DNA of 64,000 nt from the NCBI RefSeq assembly GCF_016055025.1, contig NZ_JAECVW010000007.1, one strand, 5' to 3'. Source of the stretch: Thermoactinomyces intermedius. Its GTDB lineage: Bacteria; Bacillota; Bacilli; Thermoactinomycetales; Thermoactinomycetaceae. This document shows positions 8,837 to 17,085 of the stretch, piece after piece. How positions within the stretch are numbered: the first letter of the stretch is position 1; every line of letters begins with the position of its first letter. The notes under the pieces are model-generated. The model was given only the letters and a program-made list of their open reading frames with translations. It was not told the origin of the DNA and did no database searches. Position numbers and translations under genes: made by a program.

Positions 8837-9262
8837 ATGGCATCATCGATCTTATCCCCGGAAAACATCCGCTTCAATGCAAGCGTGGATAGCAAAGAAG
8901 AAGCGATCCGCTTGACGGGTCAATTGTTGGTGGAAAGAGGTTACGTCAAACCGGCTTATGTGGATACCATGCTGGAGAGGGAACAATTGACTTCGACGTA
9001 TATGGGCAATTATGTTGCGATTCCGCATGGAACGGAAGCGGGCAAGGAAAACGTCATCGAATCCGGTATTGTGATTGTACAGGTTCCTGACGGTGTGGAC
9101 TTTGGAGACGGCAACATCGTCAAACTTTTGATCGGAATTGCCGCAAAAGGCGATGAGCACTTGGAGATTTTATCCAAGATCGCCTTGGTGGTTGCTGAGG
9201 AAGAAAACGTGCATCAAATCGTTCACGCGGAAACAGCCGAAGAAATCATGAAATTCTTTTAA
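8837..9262 (+). CDS. mtlF: PTS mannitol transporter subunit IIA
   Basis: A 141-residue EIIA of the fructose/mannitol type that passes phosphate from HPr to the IIB domain of MtlA. The active-site histidine is in NYVAIPHGTEAGK (H64). The segment VKLLIGIAAKGDEHLEIL is typical of the family. The start at 8837 is one base after the mtlR stop, with AAGGAG eight bases upstream. The upstream GTG at 8828 would overlap mtlR and lacks spacing for a binding site. Its separate existence explains the missing IIA domain in MtlA. Confidence 0.96.
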   Translation: MASSILSPENIRFNASVDSKEEAIRLTGQLLVERGYVKPAYVDTMLEREQLTSTYMGNYVAIPHGTEAGKENVIESGIVIVQVPDGVDFGDGNIVKLLIGIAAKGDEHLEILSKIALVVAEEENVHQIVHAETAEEIMKFF

Positions 9263-9275
9263 GAGGTGGACACAC

Positions 9276-10424
9276 ATGCTGGCAGTACATTTTGGAGCTG
9301 GAAATATCGGACGCGGATTTATCGGCAGCCTGCTTCACCAATCCGGATATGAAGTATGCTTTGTGGATGTGAACCGGGAGATTGTGGATTTGATCAACGA
9401 GCGGAAAAGCTATTCCATCGGGTTGGCCGATGATTCCAATGAAGAAATTATCGTCAAAAATGTTTACGCCATTCACAGCGGAGATCATCCGGAGCAAGTG
9501 GTGGCCGCCATTGCCGGTGCGGATCTGGTCACCACGGCGGTTGGTCCCAATGTCTTGCCGCTGATTGCCGGACTGATTGCCGAAGGGTTGAAAAAGCGGA
9601 TGGAAACCGGAAGCAAGCCCTTGAATGTCATTGCTTGTGAAAACATGATCGGCGGCAGCGCCCTGCTGAAAAAAGAAGTCTATGCCAAACTGGATGATGA
9701 AGAGAGAAAAAACGCTGATGAGATAGCCGGTTTCCCAAATGCCGCAGTGGACCGGATTGTTCCCAACCAGTCTAATGAGGATCCGTTAAAAGTGGTGGTG
9801 GAACCCTTTTATGAGTGGGCGGTGGACCGTTCCCAAGTGGTGGGAGAACTTCACGTGACCGGCATGACTTTGGTGGATGATTTAATGCCGTATATTGAAC
9901 GAAAGCTGTACACCGTCAACACCGGCCATGCCGTGGCCGCATACTTCGGCTACCAAGCCGGTTACCAAACGATTGATGAAGCCATGGCGGATCCAAAGAT
10001 CCAAAGCCAGGTGAAAAACACGTTGCAGGAAACCGGAAAACTGTTGGTTGAAAAGCACGGGTTTAATCCGGAAGAACATCAAAAATATATCGACACCATC
10101 ATCCGGCGTTTTGTCAACCCGCATATTTCCGATGACGTGACCCGGGTGGGCCGTTCCCCCATGCGGAAACTGGGACCCCAAGACCGTCTGGTCAGTCCGG
10201 CCACCCAATATATCACGTACCTGAAGGAGCAGCCGGTTTCGCTGGCCAAAGCCATTGCCGCCGCCCTGCGGTATGATTACCAGGAAGATTCCGAAGCCGT
10301 TCAAATTCAGAAAAGCATCCGGCAAAAGGGATTGGAAAACACCATTCATGAGATTACCCAAATCCCGGTCGAAAGCGACCTCATGAAACGGATTGCCGGG
10401 GAATATCGCCACTTTGCGCTTTAA
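9276..10424 (+). CDS. mtlD: Mannitol-1-phosphate 5-dehydrogenase
   Basis: A 382-residue long-chain dehydrogenase that oxidises mannitol 1-phosphate to fructose 6-phosphate with NAD. The N-terminus MLAVHFGAGNIGRGFIG is the Rossmann dinucleotide-binding motif of MtlD. ACENMIGGS, GFPNAAVDRIVP and the catalytic region containing KLYTVNTGHAVAAYFGY (with the conserved Lys and His) confirm the family. Length is typical. It starts 14 bases after mtlF with AAGAGGTGG upstream and is the last gene of the operon, followed by a strong terminator. Confidence 0.97.
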   Translation: MLAVHFGAGNIGRGFIGSLLHQSGYEVCFVDVNREIVDLINERKSYSIGLADDSNEEIIVKNVYAIHSGDHPEQVVAAIAGADLVTTAVGPNVLPLIAGLIAEGLKKRMETGSKPLNVIACENMIGGSALLKKEVYAKLDDEERKNADEIAGFPNAAVDRIVPNQSNEDPLKVVVEPFYEWAVDRSQVVGELHVTGMTLVDDLMPYIERKLYTVNTGHAVAAYFGYQAGYQTIDEAMADPKIQSQVKNTLQETGKLLVEKHGFNPEEHQKYIDTIIRRFVNPHISDDVTRVGRSPMRKLGPQDRLVSPATQYITYLKEQPVSLAKAIAAALRYDYQEDSEAVQIQKSIRQKGLENTIHEITQIPVESDLMKRIAGEYRHFAL

Positions 10425-10463
10425 AAAAAAAACCGGAGCTTTGTCCGCTCCGGTTTTTTTTTT
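10424..10463 (+). terminator. Intrinsic terminator of the mannitol operon
   Basis: CCGGAGC/GCTCCGG stem extended by an A10/T10 pair, ending the mtl operon. The next 195 bases are AT-rich and show no convincing gene. Confidence 0.92.
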
Positions 10464-10659
10464 GGAAGCAATCTTGATGAAGTCGATCATTTAAAATAAA
10501 ATTAAAAATATTCATTTTAATCAAAATGAAATGTGAGTTTGTGTAATGAATGAATCCGGTTGCATGATTGCTCAGAAAAAAGGCAAACACAGGAATGTTG
10601 CAATTCGATGCTTCTTCCGTTCAAACGGATCCATTCACTCATTGAAAGGGAGTTGGAAA

Positions 10660-12057
10660 ATGCAAAAAGCGGTAAATGTGATCATTTACGTGATTCTGGT
10701 TCTGTTGACGATAGCCCTTTTCTCTGAAATTTTTTCATGACCGGATCCTAAATGGAAGACGGAGAAATAATGCCGGACCATGTCCGGGGCCGGCGGATAA
10801 GCAGCCGGTCTCACAGGAAGTGAAGAAAGAGAGTCCTTCTTCCGAAAAATCGTGTAATACGATTGAAAAAGGATGGAATTGGTTTAAGGGAGAAGTAAAG
10901 GGAGCTTGGGAAGGAACGAAGAAATTTTTTGGGGACTTATGGGACTGGTTCACAGGAGTTTGTGCCAAGATGAAAGAAGTGGTGGTGGACAAATTGTCCA
11001 CTGCTTGGAAATGGGTTAAGGAGAATATCGGATATATCGCGGCCGGAGTGGTGTTGGTTGTCGGAATGGTGGTATGTTTTGTCGCTCCTCTGCTGGGGGT
11101 TTCGGTGTTAATCGGGATGGGCCTTTCCTTCGGGATGAGCTGGTTGATGAATGGTGAAATCACGCAGGCACCTTTTTGGAAGCAGCCCTCGGCGGTGCGT
11201 TGGGGGGCGATCGGGATGGGGATTGCCGGGGGAGCGGACCGGGTTCATTGGGAAGCCGGTTGATTGCATCCATCACCGGTTCGAGGTTGTTGGGGCCGCT
11301 GGCTTCCGGGTTTCGGAATGTGGTTACGAAATTGCCGGGGCCGCTTCGTTCCATTTTCTCCAGAGCCGGCATCGGCGGTGCGGCGTTGGTCGGGGTCACC
11401 GCTTTTGCCGTGCCTGTGTTTAACAAAGTGAAACAGCTGGATCTCGGCATACCGACGGTCAAATCGGAAACGGATGAACTGTTTTACAGCTTTAAAAGGT
11501 GTTTAAAAGCCCGCTCCACTGACCGGTACACGGCAATGATCGAGTTGCCTTGCGGAAACCGCACACCGGATCCGAAAACACCCAAAGTGGAAAAAGACAC
11601 CTCATTGGTCCCGGGAACCCCGGAACACAAACAAAACCGGTGGGAAGTTTACAAGGCAAACGGCGGCAAATGGAGTTATGAACAGTGGAGCAAAACGTAT
11701 GATGCCAACATGAAAAAAGCAAGCCGGTCGCACCAATTGGTGGAAAATTACCGGAAAACCCTCAACTGAGAAAACTTCACCACGCAATAAAGTGTGGACA
11801 CCCCATCCGGTGTGCGGATTATTGACATTGCCGATCCCAAAACATTAAGAGCGGTTGAACATAAAACCACGACCAAAACCGATGGAAGCAAAGGTTATTT
11901 TTCAAAAGATGCGCACATCCGGGAAGAACTGGAAAAAGACGAATATCTGGTGCAAGTGGAAAATTGGGAAATCACCTGGGTGTTTGAAAATGCCGATGCC
12001 AACCAGCCGTGGATCAATGAATTAAAAGCGGCAGGAATTCATGTGGAGTTCCGGTAA
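10660..12057 (+). pseudogene. Decayed secreted polymorphic toxin with PD-(D/E)XK-like C-terminus
   Basis: Pieces of one long protein are spread over two frames. An ATG at 10660 with AAAGGGAG upstream starts a 26-residue hydrophobic segment (signal peptide or anchor) that stops at 10738. Removing one T from the T6 run at 10730-10735 joins it to the next piece. That piece is Pro-rich, then has a helix with Trp at exact 11-residue intervals, then a hydrophobic region. Further frame switches occur near T5 (about 11171), G6 (about 11204) and G5 (about 11232), leading into a Gly-rich stretch. The C-terminal part has YKANGGKWSYEQWSKTYD, two in-frame stops (11767, 11788), then IDIADP and VEHKT, a D...E-x-K pattern of PD-(D/E)XK nucleases. 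Decay or homopolymer sequencing error are both possible. Confidence 0.75.
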
Positions 12058-12080
12058 TTAACCGTAAAGGAGGGAAAAAG

Positions 12081-12524
12081 GTGGCAGAGGAAAATCAAAG
12101 AGACTGGTTTGAAGAATGGCTGATGATCCATCGGGATGAACTGGAAAAACTGCAAAAGAAGCTGGGGCATTTGGATTTAGATTACACCCCGGAGTCCCTG
12201 CTGAGAGTGGAGGCATGGGTGTTGGAAAATTACTCATCGCCGGATGAGATATTGAAAGAGGAAGAAAAAATGACGTTGGACGGCCTGTTAAGGTATGTGG
12301 GCGAAGTTTTTAAAATGCATCTTCAAGGGTGGTGGAATATCCATCAGGAGGATCCGGAGCATCTGTTTTACAACCTGCCGGTGATCAGTTTTCCGGGCAA
12401 CATTCCGGATACTTCCCCGCTGTTGTTCATCACGGCCAGCCTTGACCGGAAATCGGGAAACTTTTTTTATGATTCGCTGAACCGGAAAAAGAATTTTATG
12501 GAAAGCCAGGGCATTTTGTCTTGA
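12081..12524 (+). CDS. Candidate cytoplasmic immunity protein for the adjacent toxin
   Basis: A 147-residue acidic protein without signal peptide or membrane segment. I do not recognise a named family. It contains TPESLLRVEAWVLENYSS and LDGLLRYVGEVFKMHLQGWW, and its size and position directly after a toxin C-terminus are those of immunity proteins. A strong AGGAGGG lies upstream of the GTG at 12081, 23 bases past the toxin's last stop. The frame is intact although the toxin is broken, which fits an immunity gene kept as an orphan or for protection from neighbouring cells. The immunity role is inferred from position only. A terminator follows. Confidence 0.6.
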   Translation: MAEENQRDWFEEWLMIHRDELEKLQKKLGHLDLDYTPESLLRVEAWVLENYSSPDEILKEEEKMTLDGLLRYVGEVFKMHLQGWWNIHQEDPEHLFYNLPVISFPGNIPDTSPLLFITASLDRKSGNFFYDSLNRKKNFMESQGILS

Positions 12525-12530
12525 CGGAAG

Positions 12531-12571
12531 CCGGACGGAAAAAAGGAACTACCTTTGGACCGTCCGGTTTT
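12531..12571 (+). terminator. Intrinsic terminator after the immunity candidate
   Basis: Outer stem CCGGACGG/CCGTCCGG and inner stem AAAGG/CCTTT, followed by TTTT. The remaining bases to 12759 hold nothing recognisable. Confidence 0.75.
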
Positions 12572-12759
12572 GCTTTCGGAGGCGGGCACGCGATGCAAAC
12601 CTGTACGAAGGAAGAACGGGGCGGTGGCTGTGGGATCGGTTGATGAGCCAAAGACCGGTGATGTAAAATAAAAAGGCTGTATACGAAAGATTCCGAAGCC
12701 GTTTGCATTTAAAAAAACAAAAAGAAATTCAACAACAAGAGATAAAAGGATGTTTGGGG

Positions 12760-13718
12760 ATGAAAATACTGTTCATTCTGCTTGCGGTGATGATTGGAAT
12801 CATTGGTTTGGGAATGTGGTTCCGGTTCAATCGTTTGCCCCGGCCGCCATTGAAAAAGCCTGAAAAGATGCTGAAACCGCAGGAATGGAGCCGGGAAGAA
12901 GTCACGGTGGGCTGGGTCGGGCATTCCACGGTTTTGATGCAACTATATGATACACGCATTCTCACCGATCCCGTCTTGGGAAAACGTGTGGGAGAGTCCA
13001 TCAAATGGTTGAACCGGCAGATCGGGATGAAACGCCATACCGAGCCGGCGGTTTCTCTTTCCGATTTGGAAAGGGTGCAGTTGATCCTTTTGTCCCATGC
13101 CCATTTTGACCACTTTGACGTTCCCAGCTTGTCGCAATTGGCCCATGAAGGGTGTTACGTGGTGACGCCCAAAAACACGGCCTGTCTGATCAAACACTTG
13201 CCGTTTAAGAAAGTTTTTGAGCTGGGATGGGATGAACAACTGGAGATTGAAGAACTGGGAATCAAGATCCTGGGTGTCCCCGTCAAACATTGGGGAACCG
13301 TTACCCTTGGAACCGCCGGTACGGCTATAACGGTTATTTGATAGAGAAAAAGGGAACCCGCATCTTTTTTCCGGGGGATACGGCTTTTACGGATCAATTT
13401 CGCAAGTTGTCTGAAACGGGGCCGGTGGATCTTGCCTTTATGCCGATCGGAGCCTATTCCCCCGATCATTTGCGGTGGGCGCACTGCACGCCGGAAGAGG
13501 CTTGGGCCATGTTTCGCGATACGGGTGCGAAATGGCTGGCTCCCATTCATTGGGACACCTTTGTATTGTCGGCCGAACCTTTGGAGGAGCCGATGGAACG
13601 GTTGATGCAAGCCGCCGGGCAAGAAGAGGGGCGGATTGTTTTCCGCAAGCACGGGGACACATTCATGCTGCCCGAAGGAAGCCGGGAAAAGACAGATTCT
13701 GAAGCACTCAACAGGTAA
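12760..13718 (+). pseudogene. Metallo-beta-lactamase-fold hydrolase (UlaG/NAPE-PLD-like), frameshifted
   Basis: Two adjacent pieces in different frames together make a full metal-dependent hydrolase of about 320 residues. The first (12760-13341) begins with a membrane anchor (MKILFILLAVMIGIIGLGMW) and has VGHSTVLMQL and the metal-binding LSHAHFDHFD (HxHxDH). The second (from about 13290 to 13718) continues with RYGYNGYLI, FFPGDTAF and APIHWDTF, which supply the remaining metal ligands. The switch falls at a GGGG run near 13288-13291. Adding one G restores the expected VKHWG-NRYPWNRRYGYNGYL path. So this is one single-base frameshift in an otherwise well-kept gene; a sequencing error is as likely as a real lesion. 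Confidence 0.8.
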
Positions 13719-13858
13719 CGGGCGGCAACGGCACAGCGGGTGATCAATGATTTTATGAAAGTGAAAATGGATCAGCAGGTTTGAATGGAGTCTGGAAAAT
13801 CCTGCTTTTCGATCGGGAGATCATCATATGGTACCCGGCAGTGAAAGGAGTCGATCAG

Positions 13859-14278
13859 ATGGCATCTTCGATGAATTTGACACCGGAGCAAAATCAATTG
13901 CTCCGTTCGCGATTGGAAGCTCTTTTAACCAGTATGGATCAAGATGAGAAGATCAAGCCCCGTCCGGCCCGGAAAAAAGCCAAAACCGATCAGGGTGACG
14001 GATTCAAATACGGGCGGGCGATTCCCCGGGCCAGACATTATTATCAAGAAGACAATGTGATCTATCTCCAGAGTGCTCTGAAGCTGAAAGAAAGCACGGA
14101 ACAAGCCCTCAATGAAATGAAAGAGCAAAAGATAAGGAAAGAAACGATCCGGCAGCTGAAAAAACAATGCAATGAATTCGTAAAAGATTACGGCGGCTTG
14201 ATCACCCTGACTGCCACACTCGCTTCTTTGGTCAGCAGTGCCAAAGATGTTCTTGAAGCATTAAAAATTCTTGATTAG
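13859..14278 (+). CDS. Hypothetical protein, charged with C-terminal hydrophobic patch
   Basis: A 139-residue protein of no family I recognise. The N-terminal half is polar and Lys/Arg-rich (KPRPARKKAKTD), the middle is predicted helical or coiled (LKLKESTEQALNEMKEQ), and the end is hydrophobic (GGLITLTATLASLVSS). The ATG at 13859 is preferred because AAAGGAG lies eight bases upstream. It is preceded by the broken hydrolase and followed by its own terminator. It could be membrane-associated through its C-terminal segment; function unknown. Confidence 0.6.
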   Translation: MASSMNLTPEQNQLLRSRLEALLTSMDQDEKIKPRPARKKAKTDQGDGFKYGRAIPRARHYYQEDNVIYLQSALKLKESTEQALNEMKEQKIRKETIRQLKKQCNEFVKDYGGLITLTATLASLVSSAKDVLEALKILD

Positions 14279-14367
14279 TTTCATCCGGATTTCCGCCATC
14301 AGCCGTTTGGCGGACGGGTGCGTATTGTTTTCGCCAAGGACAAACGGATTTGAATCAAGCCAGGATG

Positions 14368-14398
14368 CGGAGGCGGGTTGCATGCCTCCGTTTTTTTT
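14368..14398 (+). terminator. Intrinsic terminator
   Basis: CGGAGGC/GCCTCCG stem followed by T8, between the hypothetical gene and the YyaL-like gene. Confidence 0.85.
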
Positions 14399-14477
14399 GT
14401 GCTAAACTACTTGGGGAGACAAGAATTTTATGGAAATCCCGACGGATGACATACATGACATTTTGGAGGACTGATTT

Positions 14478-16562
14478 ATGAGTGTTCATCAATCCAATCA
14501 GCGAAAGTCCAACCGGTTGATCCGGGAAAAATCGCCTTATCTTCTCCAACATGCCCATCAACCCGTGGATTGGTTCCCATGGGGGGAAGAAGCTTTCCAA
14601 AAGGCCAAAGAAGAGGATAAACCGGTCTTTTTAAGCATTGGTTACAGCACCTGCCACTGGTGCCATGTCATGGCGCGTCAATCGTTTGAGGATGAAGAAG
14701 TGGCTGCCATTTTGAACCGGGATTTTGTCCCGGTCAAAGTGGACCGGGAGGAAAGGCCGGATGTGGATCAAGTATACATGACGGTTTGTCAGGCAATGAC
14801 CGGCCAGGGAGGATGGCCGCTCACCATCATCATGACGCCGGAGCAAAAACCTTTTTTTGCAGGTACTTATCTGCCCAAGCAAACCATGTACGGGCGCATG
14901 GGCCTGATCGATTTGTTGAAACGGGTTTCAATGCTGTGGAAAGAGGAGCGGAACCGGGCCAATGAAGTCGGGGACAAAATCGTCCATGCGGTCAAGTCTT
15001 ATTTAAATCCGGCGGAAGCCGGGGAAACGGACCTGGGGGTCATCGATCATGCGTATGAACAGTTTGCCAGCCAGTTTGATCCGGATTTTGGCGGTTTCGG
15101 CGACGAGCCGAAGTTTCCACGCCCGCATGATTTGCTGTTTTTGCTCCGGTACCACAGGCTGACGGGAGAAGAGGAAGCCCTCCAGATGGTGACCCGTACG
15201 CTCACAGCCATGCACAGTGGAGGGATTTATGACCACTTGGGCCATGGCTTTGCCCGGTACGCCGTGGACCGGGAGTGGCTGATTCCCCACTTTGAAAAAA
15301 TGCTTTATGACAATGCTTTGCTGGCTTTGGCATATCTGGAAGCATACCAGGTGACCCGCGAGGAACGGTACGCCGAAGTGGCACGGGGCATTTTCCGTTA
15401 TGTGACAAGAGACATGCAGGCGCCGGAAGGCGGTTTTTATTCGGCGGAGGATGCTGATTCCGAAGGGGAAGAAGGAAAGTTTTATGTTTGGACCCCGCAG
15501 GAAGTTGCGGAGGTGTTGGGAGAAAAAGAGGCTGAAATTTTTTGTGCGGCTTACGGCGTGACCGAAGAAGGAAATTTTGAAAACGGGAAAAGCGTCTTAA
15601 ACCAAATCGGCGTTCGTCTCGATGAGATTGCCGAAAGGTATCAAGTGCCGTTGAAGGAATTGGAGGAAATGCTGGACAGAGGGCGCCGGCAATTGTTTGA
15701 AGCCAGAGAGCAACGTGTACGCCCGGGAAAAGACACCAAAATCCTCACGTCCTGGAACGGATTGATGATTGCGGCATTGGCCCGGGGTGGCCGGGTTCTC
15801 GGAGAGACGGAATACACCGATGCCGCGGTCAAAGCGGCCCGTTTTCTTTCAGACCGGTTAATTGATGAGAATGGACGGCTGTTTGCCCGCTATTGTGACG
15901 GGGAAGTGGCCTATCCCGGCTATCTGGATGACTACGCCTTTTTCACCTGGGGTTTGACAGAGTTGTATGAAGCCACTTTTGAGCCCCGTTTTATTGAGCA
16001 GGCCTTGGTGTTGACAAGGCAAATGCTGGCGCTGTTCAAAGACGAAAAACAGGGCGGATTTTATTTTACCGGAAAAGATACCGAGTCCTTGTTTGTCCGA
16101 CCCAAAGAGATTTATGACGGTGCGACCCCGTCCGGCAACTCGGTGGCGGCCTATAATCTGATCCGGTTGGCCAAGCTGACATCGGATGAAGCCTTGCTTC
16201 AAGAGGCGAGGGAACAAATCCGGGCTTTTGCCAAAGCGGTGGAAGCTTCACCGATTTCCCATTCCTTTTTCCTGATGGCGGTGATGTTGGTGCAGGGGAA
16301 AAGCAAAGAAATTCTCATATCCGGTTCGCCCAATGATGTGAAAACCAAAGAAATGATCCGGCTGATCCAAAGGGCTTACCTGCCGGAAGCGGTCATTTCC
16401 CTGGATCCGCTCGGAAGTGATGCCAACACCATCAAATGGTTTGTTCCCCGGCCTGAAGAAGAGGCATCCCCGACGCTTGGCCCCAAAGTGTACATTTGTG
16501 AAAATTATGCCTGCCAATCGCCGGTGACCGATTTGGAAGAGCTGAAAAAACAATTACAGTAA
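14478..16562 (+). CDS. Thioredoxin-domain/six-hairpin glycosidase-like protein (YyaL, DUF255)
   Basis: A 694-residue protein of the YyaL/SPATA20 family. An N-terminal thioredoxin-like domain (about 10-165) has NRLIREKSPYLLQHAHQPVDW and the CxxC-type motif TCHWCHVM, with VKVDREERPDVD and GQGGWPLT. The rest is an (alpha/alpha)6 barrel of six-hairpin-glycosidase type (GGIYDHLGHGFARYAVDREW, HFEKMLYDNA, LTSWNGLMIAALARG). Length matches the family. The biochemical role is not established; a redox-linked or N-acylglucosamine-epimerase-like activity has been proposed from fold only. TTTGGAGGA precedes the ATG. It is monocistronic with its own terminator. Confidence 0.92.
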   Translation: MSVHQSNQRKSNRLIREKSPYLLQHAHQPVDWFPWGEEAFQKAKEEDKPVFLSIGYSTCHWCHVMARQSFEDEEVAAILNRDFVPVKVDREERPDVDQVYMTVCQAMTGQGGWPLTIIMTPEQKPFFAGTYLPKQTMYGRMGLIDLLKRVSMLWKEERNRANEVGDKIVHAVKSYLNPAEAGETDLGVIDHAYEQFASQFDPDFGGFGDEPKFPRPHDLLFLLRYHRLTGEEEALQMVTRTLTAMHSGGIYDHLGHGFARYAVDREWLIPHFEKMLYDNALLALAYLEAYQVTREERYAEVARGIFRYVTRDMQAPEGGFYSAEDADSEGEEGKFYVWTPQEVAEVLGEKEAEIFCAAYGVTEEGNFENGKSVLNQIGVRLDEIAERYQVPLKELEEMLDRGRRQLFEAREQRVRPGKDTKILTSWNGLMIAALARGGRVLGETEYTDAAVKAARFLSDRLIDENGRLFARYCDGEVAYPGYLDDYAFFTWGLTELYEATFEPRFIEQALVLTRQMLALFKDEKQGGFYFTGKDTESLFVRPKEIYDGATPSGNSVAAYNLIRLAKLTSDEALLQEAREQIRAFAKAVEASPISHSFFLMAVMLVQGKSKEILISGSPNDVKTKEMIRLIQRAYLPEAVISLDPLGSDANTIKWFVPRPEEEASPTLGPKVYICENYACQSPVTDLEELKKQLQ

Positions 16563-16574
16563 AAAAGCAGCATG

Positions 16575-16610
16575 ACAAGCTCCAAAAAAGATTTTTGGAG
16601 CTTGTTTTTT
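16575..16610. terminator. Intrinsic terminator between convergent genes
   Basis: ACAAGCTCCAAAAA/TTTTTGGAGCTTGT followed by T7. It closes the YyaL-like gene and, on the other strand, the lipoprotein gene. Confidence 0.9.
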
Positions 16611-16976
16611 TTATTCTTTTTCCAGGATGACGGTCAAGTGGACGGGCTTTCCGGCATCTTTGGCTTGAACCGGAAGATGGCGCGGTTTGTAGCCTTCTTT
16701 TTCGATGACAAATTCGTACGATCCGGTGGGCACATACCATGTAAAACGGCCTTTTTCATCGGTATATCTGGCGATTTCCGGGATGGGTCCGCTGACGTCT
16801 TCTTTCGGTTTCGGGACGACCAAAGCGCCGGAGACAGGTGAATGGTTTTCATCCGAGACGGTTCCGGTGACTTTCACTTTGGACACGGGGCCGGCTGCCG
16901 GTGTTTTTTCACAGCCGAAAAGAAGCGGGAAACAAAGGGTGAACAGCAAGATGGTGAATCCGCATTTCCATTTCAT
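16611..16976 (-). CDS. Lipoprotein with carboxypeptidase regulatory-like (CarboxypepD_reg) domain
   Basis: A 121-residue protein with a lipoprotein signal peptide ending in the lipobox LLFGC (about residues 19-23). This is followed by a beta-sandwich of the carboxypeptidase regulatory-like/Cna-B type: VKVTGTVSDENHSPVSGALV, YTDEKGRFTWYVPTGSYEFVIEKEGY. The domain is usually structural or ligand-binding. It should be anchored on the outer face of the membrane. AAGGAGGG lies ten bases upstream of the ATG. It sits after the glutamyl endopeptidase gene on the same strand but behind a terminator. Confidence 0.85.
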   Translation of the reverse strand: MKWKCGFTILLFTLCFPLLFGCEKTPAAGPVSKVKVTGTVSDENHSPVSGALVVPKPKEDVSGPIPEIARYTDEKGRFTWYVPTGSYEFVIEKEGYKPRHLPVQAKDAGKPVHLTVILEKE

Positions 16977-16995
16977 CAGGCAAAATCCCTCCTTG

Positions 16996-17024
16996 CATAA
17001 AAAGAGAGAGGATGAATCCTCTCT
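16996..17024 (-). terminator. Intrinsic terminator after the glutamyl endopeptidase gene
   Basis: AGAGAGGAT/ATCCTCTCT with a two-base loop; on the minus strand it is followed by CTTTTTAT. Confidence 0.75.
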
Positions 17025-17085
17025 GAATGGTACAGTTACTTTATATGACTTTTTTTCCGGGATAAAAGTTCCAACCGGTTGGAAT

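Noticed and set aside
11160..11270. Programmed ribosomal frameshifting in the toxin relic
   Set aside because: At least three shifts back and forth within about 70 bases would be needed; no slippery heptamer with downstream pseudoknot was recognised.
11767..11790. In-frame TGA as selenocysteine or recoded codon in the toxin relic
   Set aside because: A TAA follows in the same frame 21 bases later, and several frame switches occur upstream, so decay or sequencing error is simpler than recoding.
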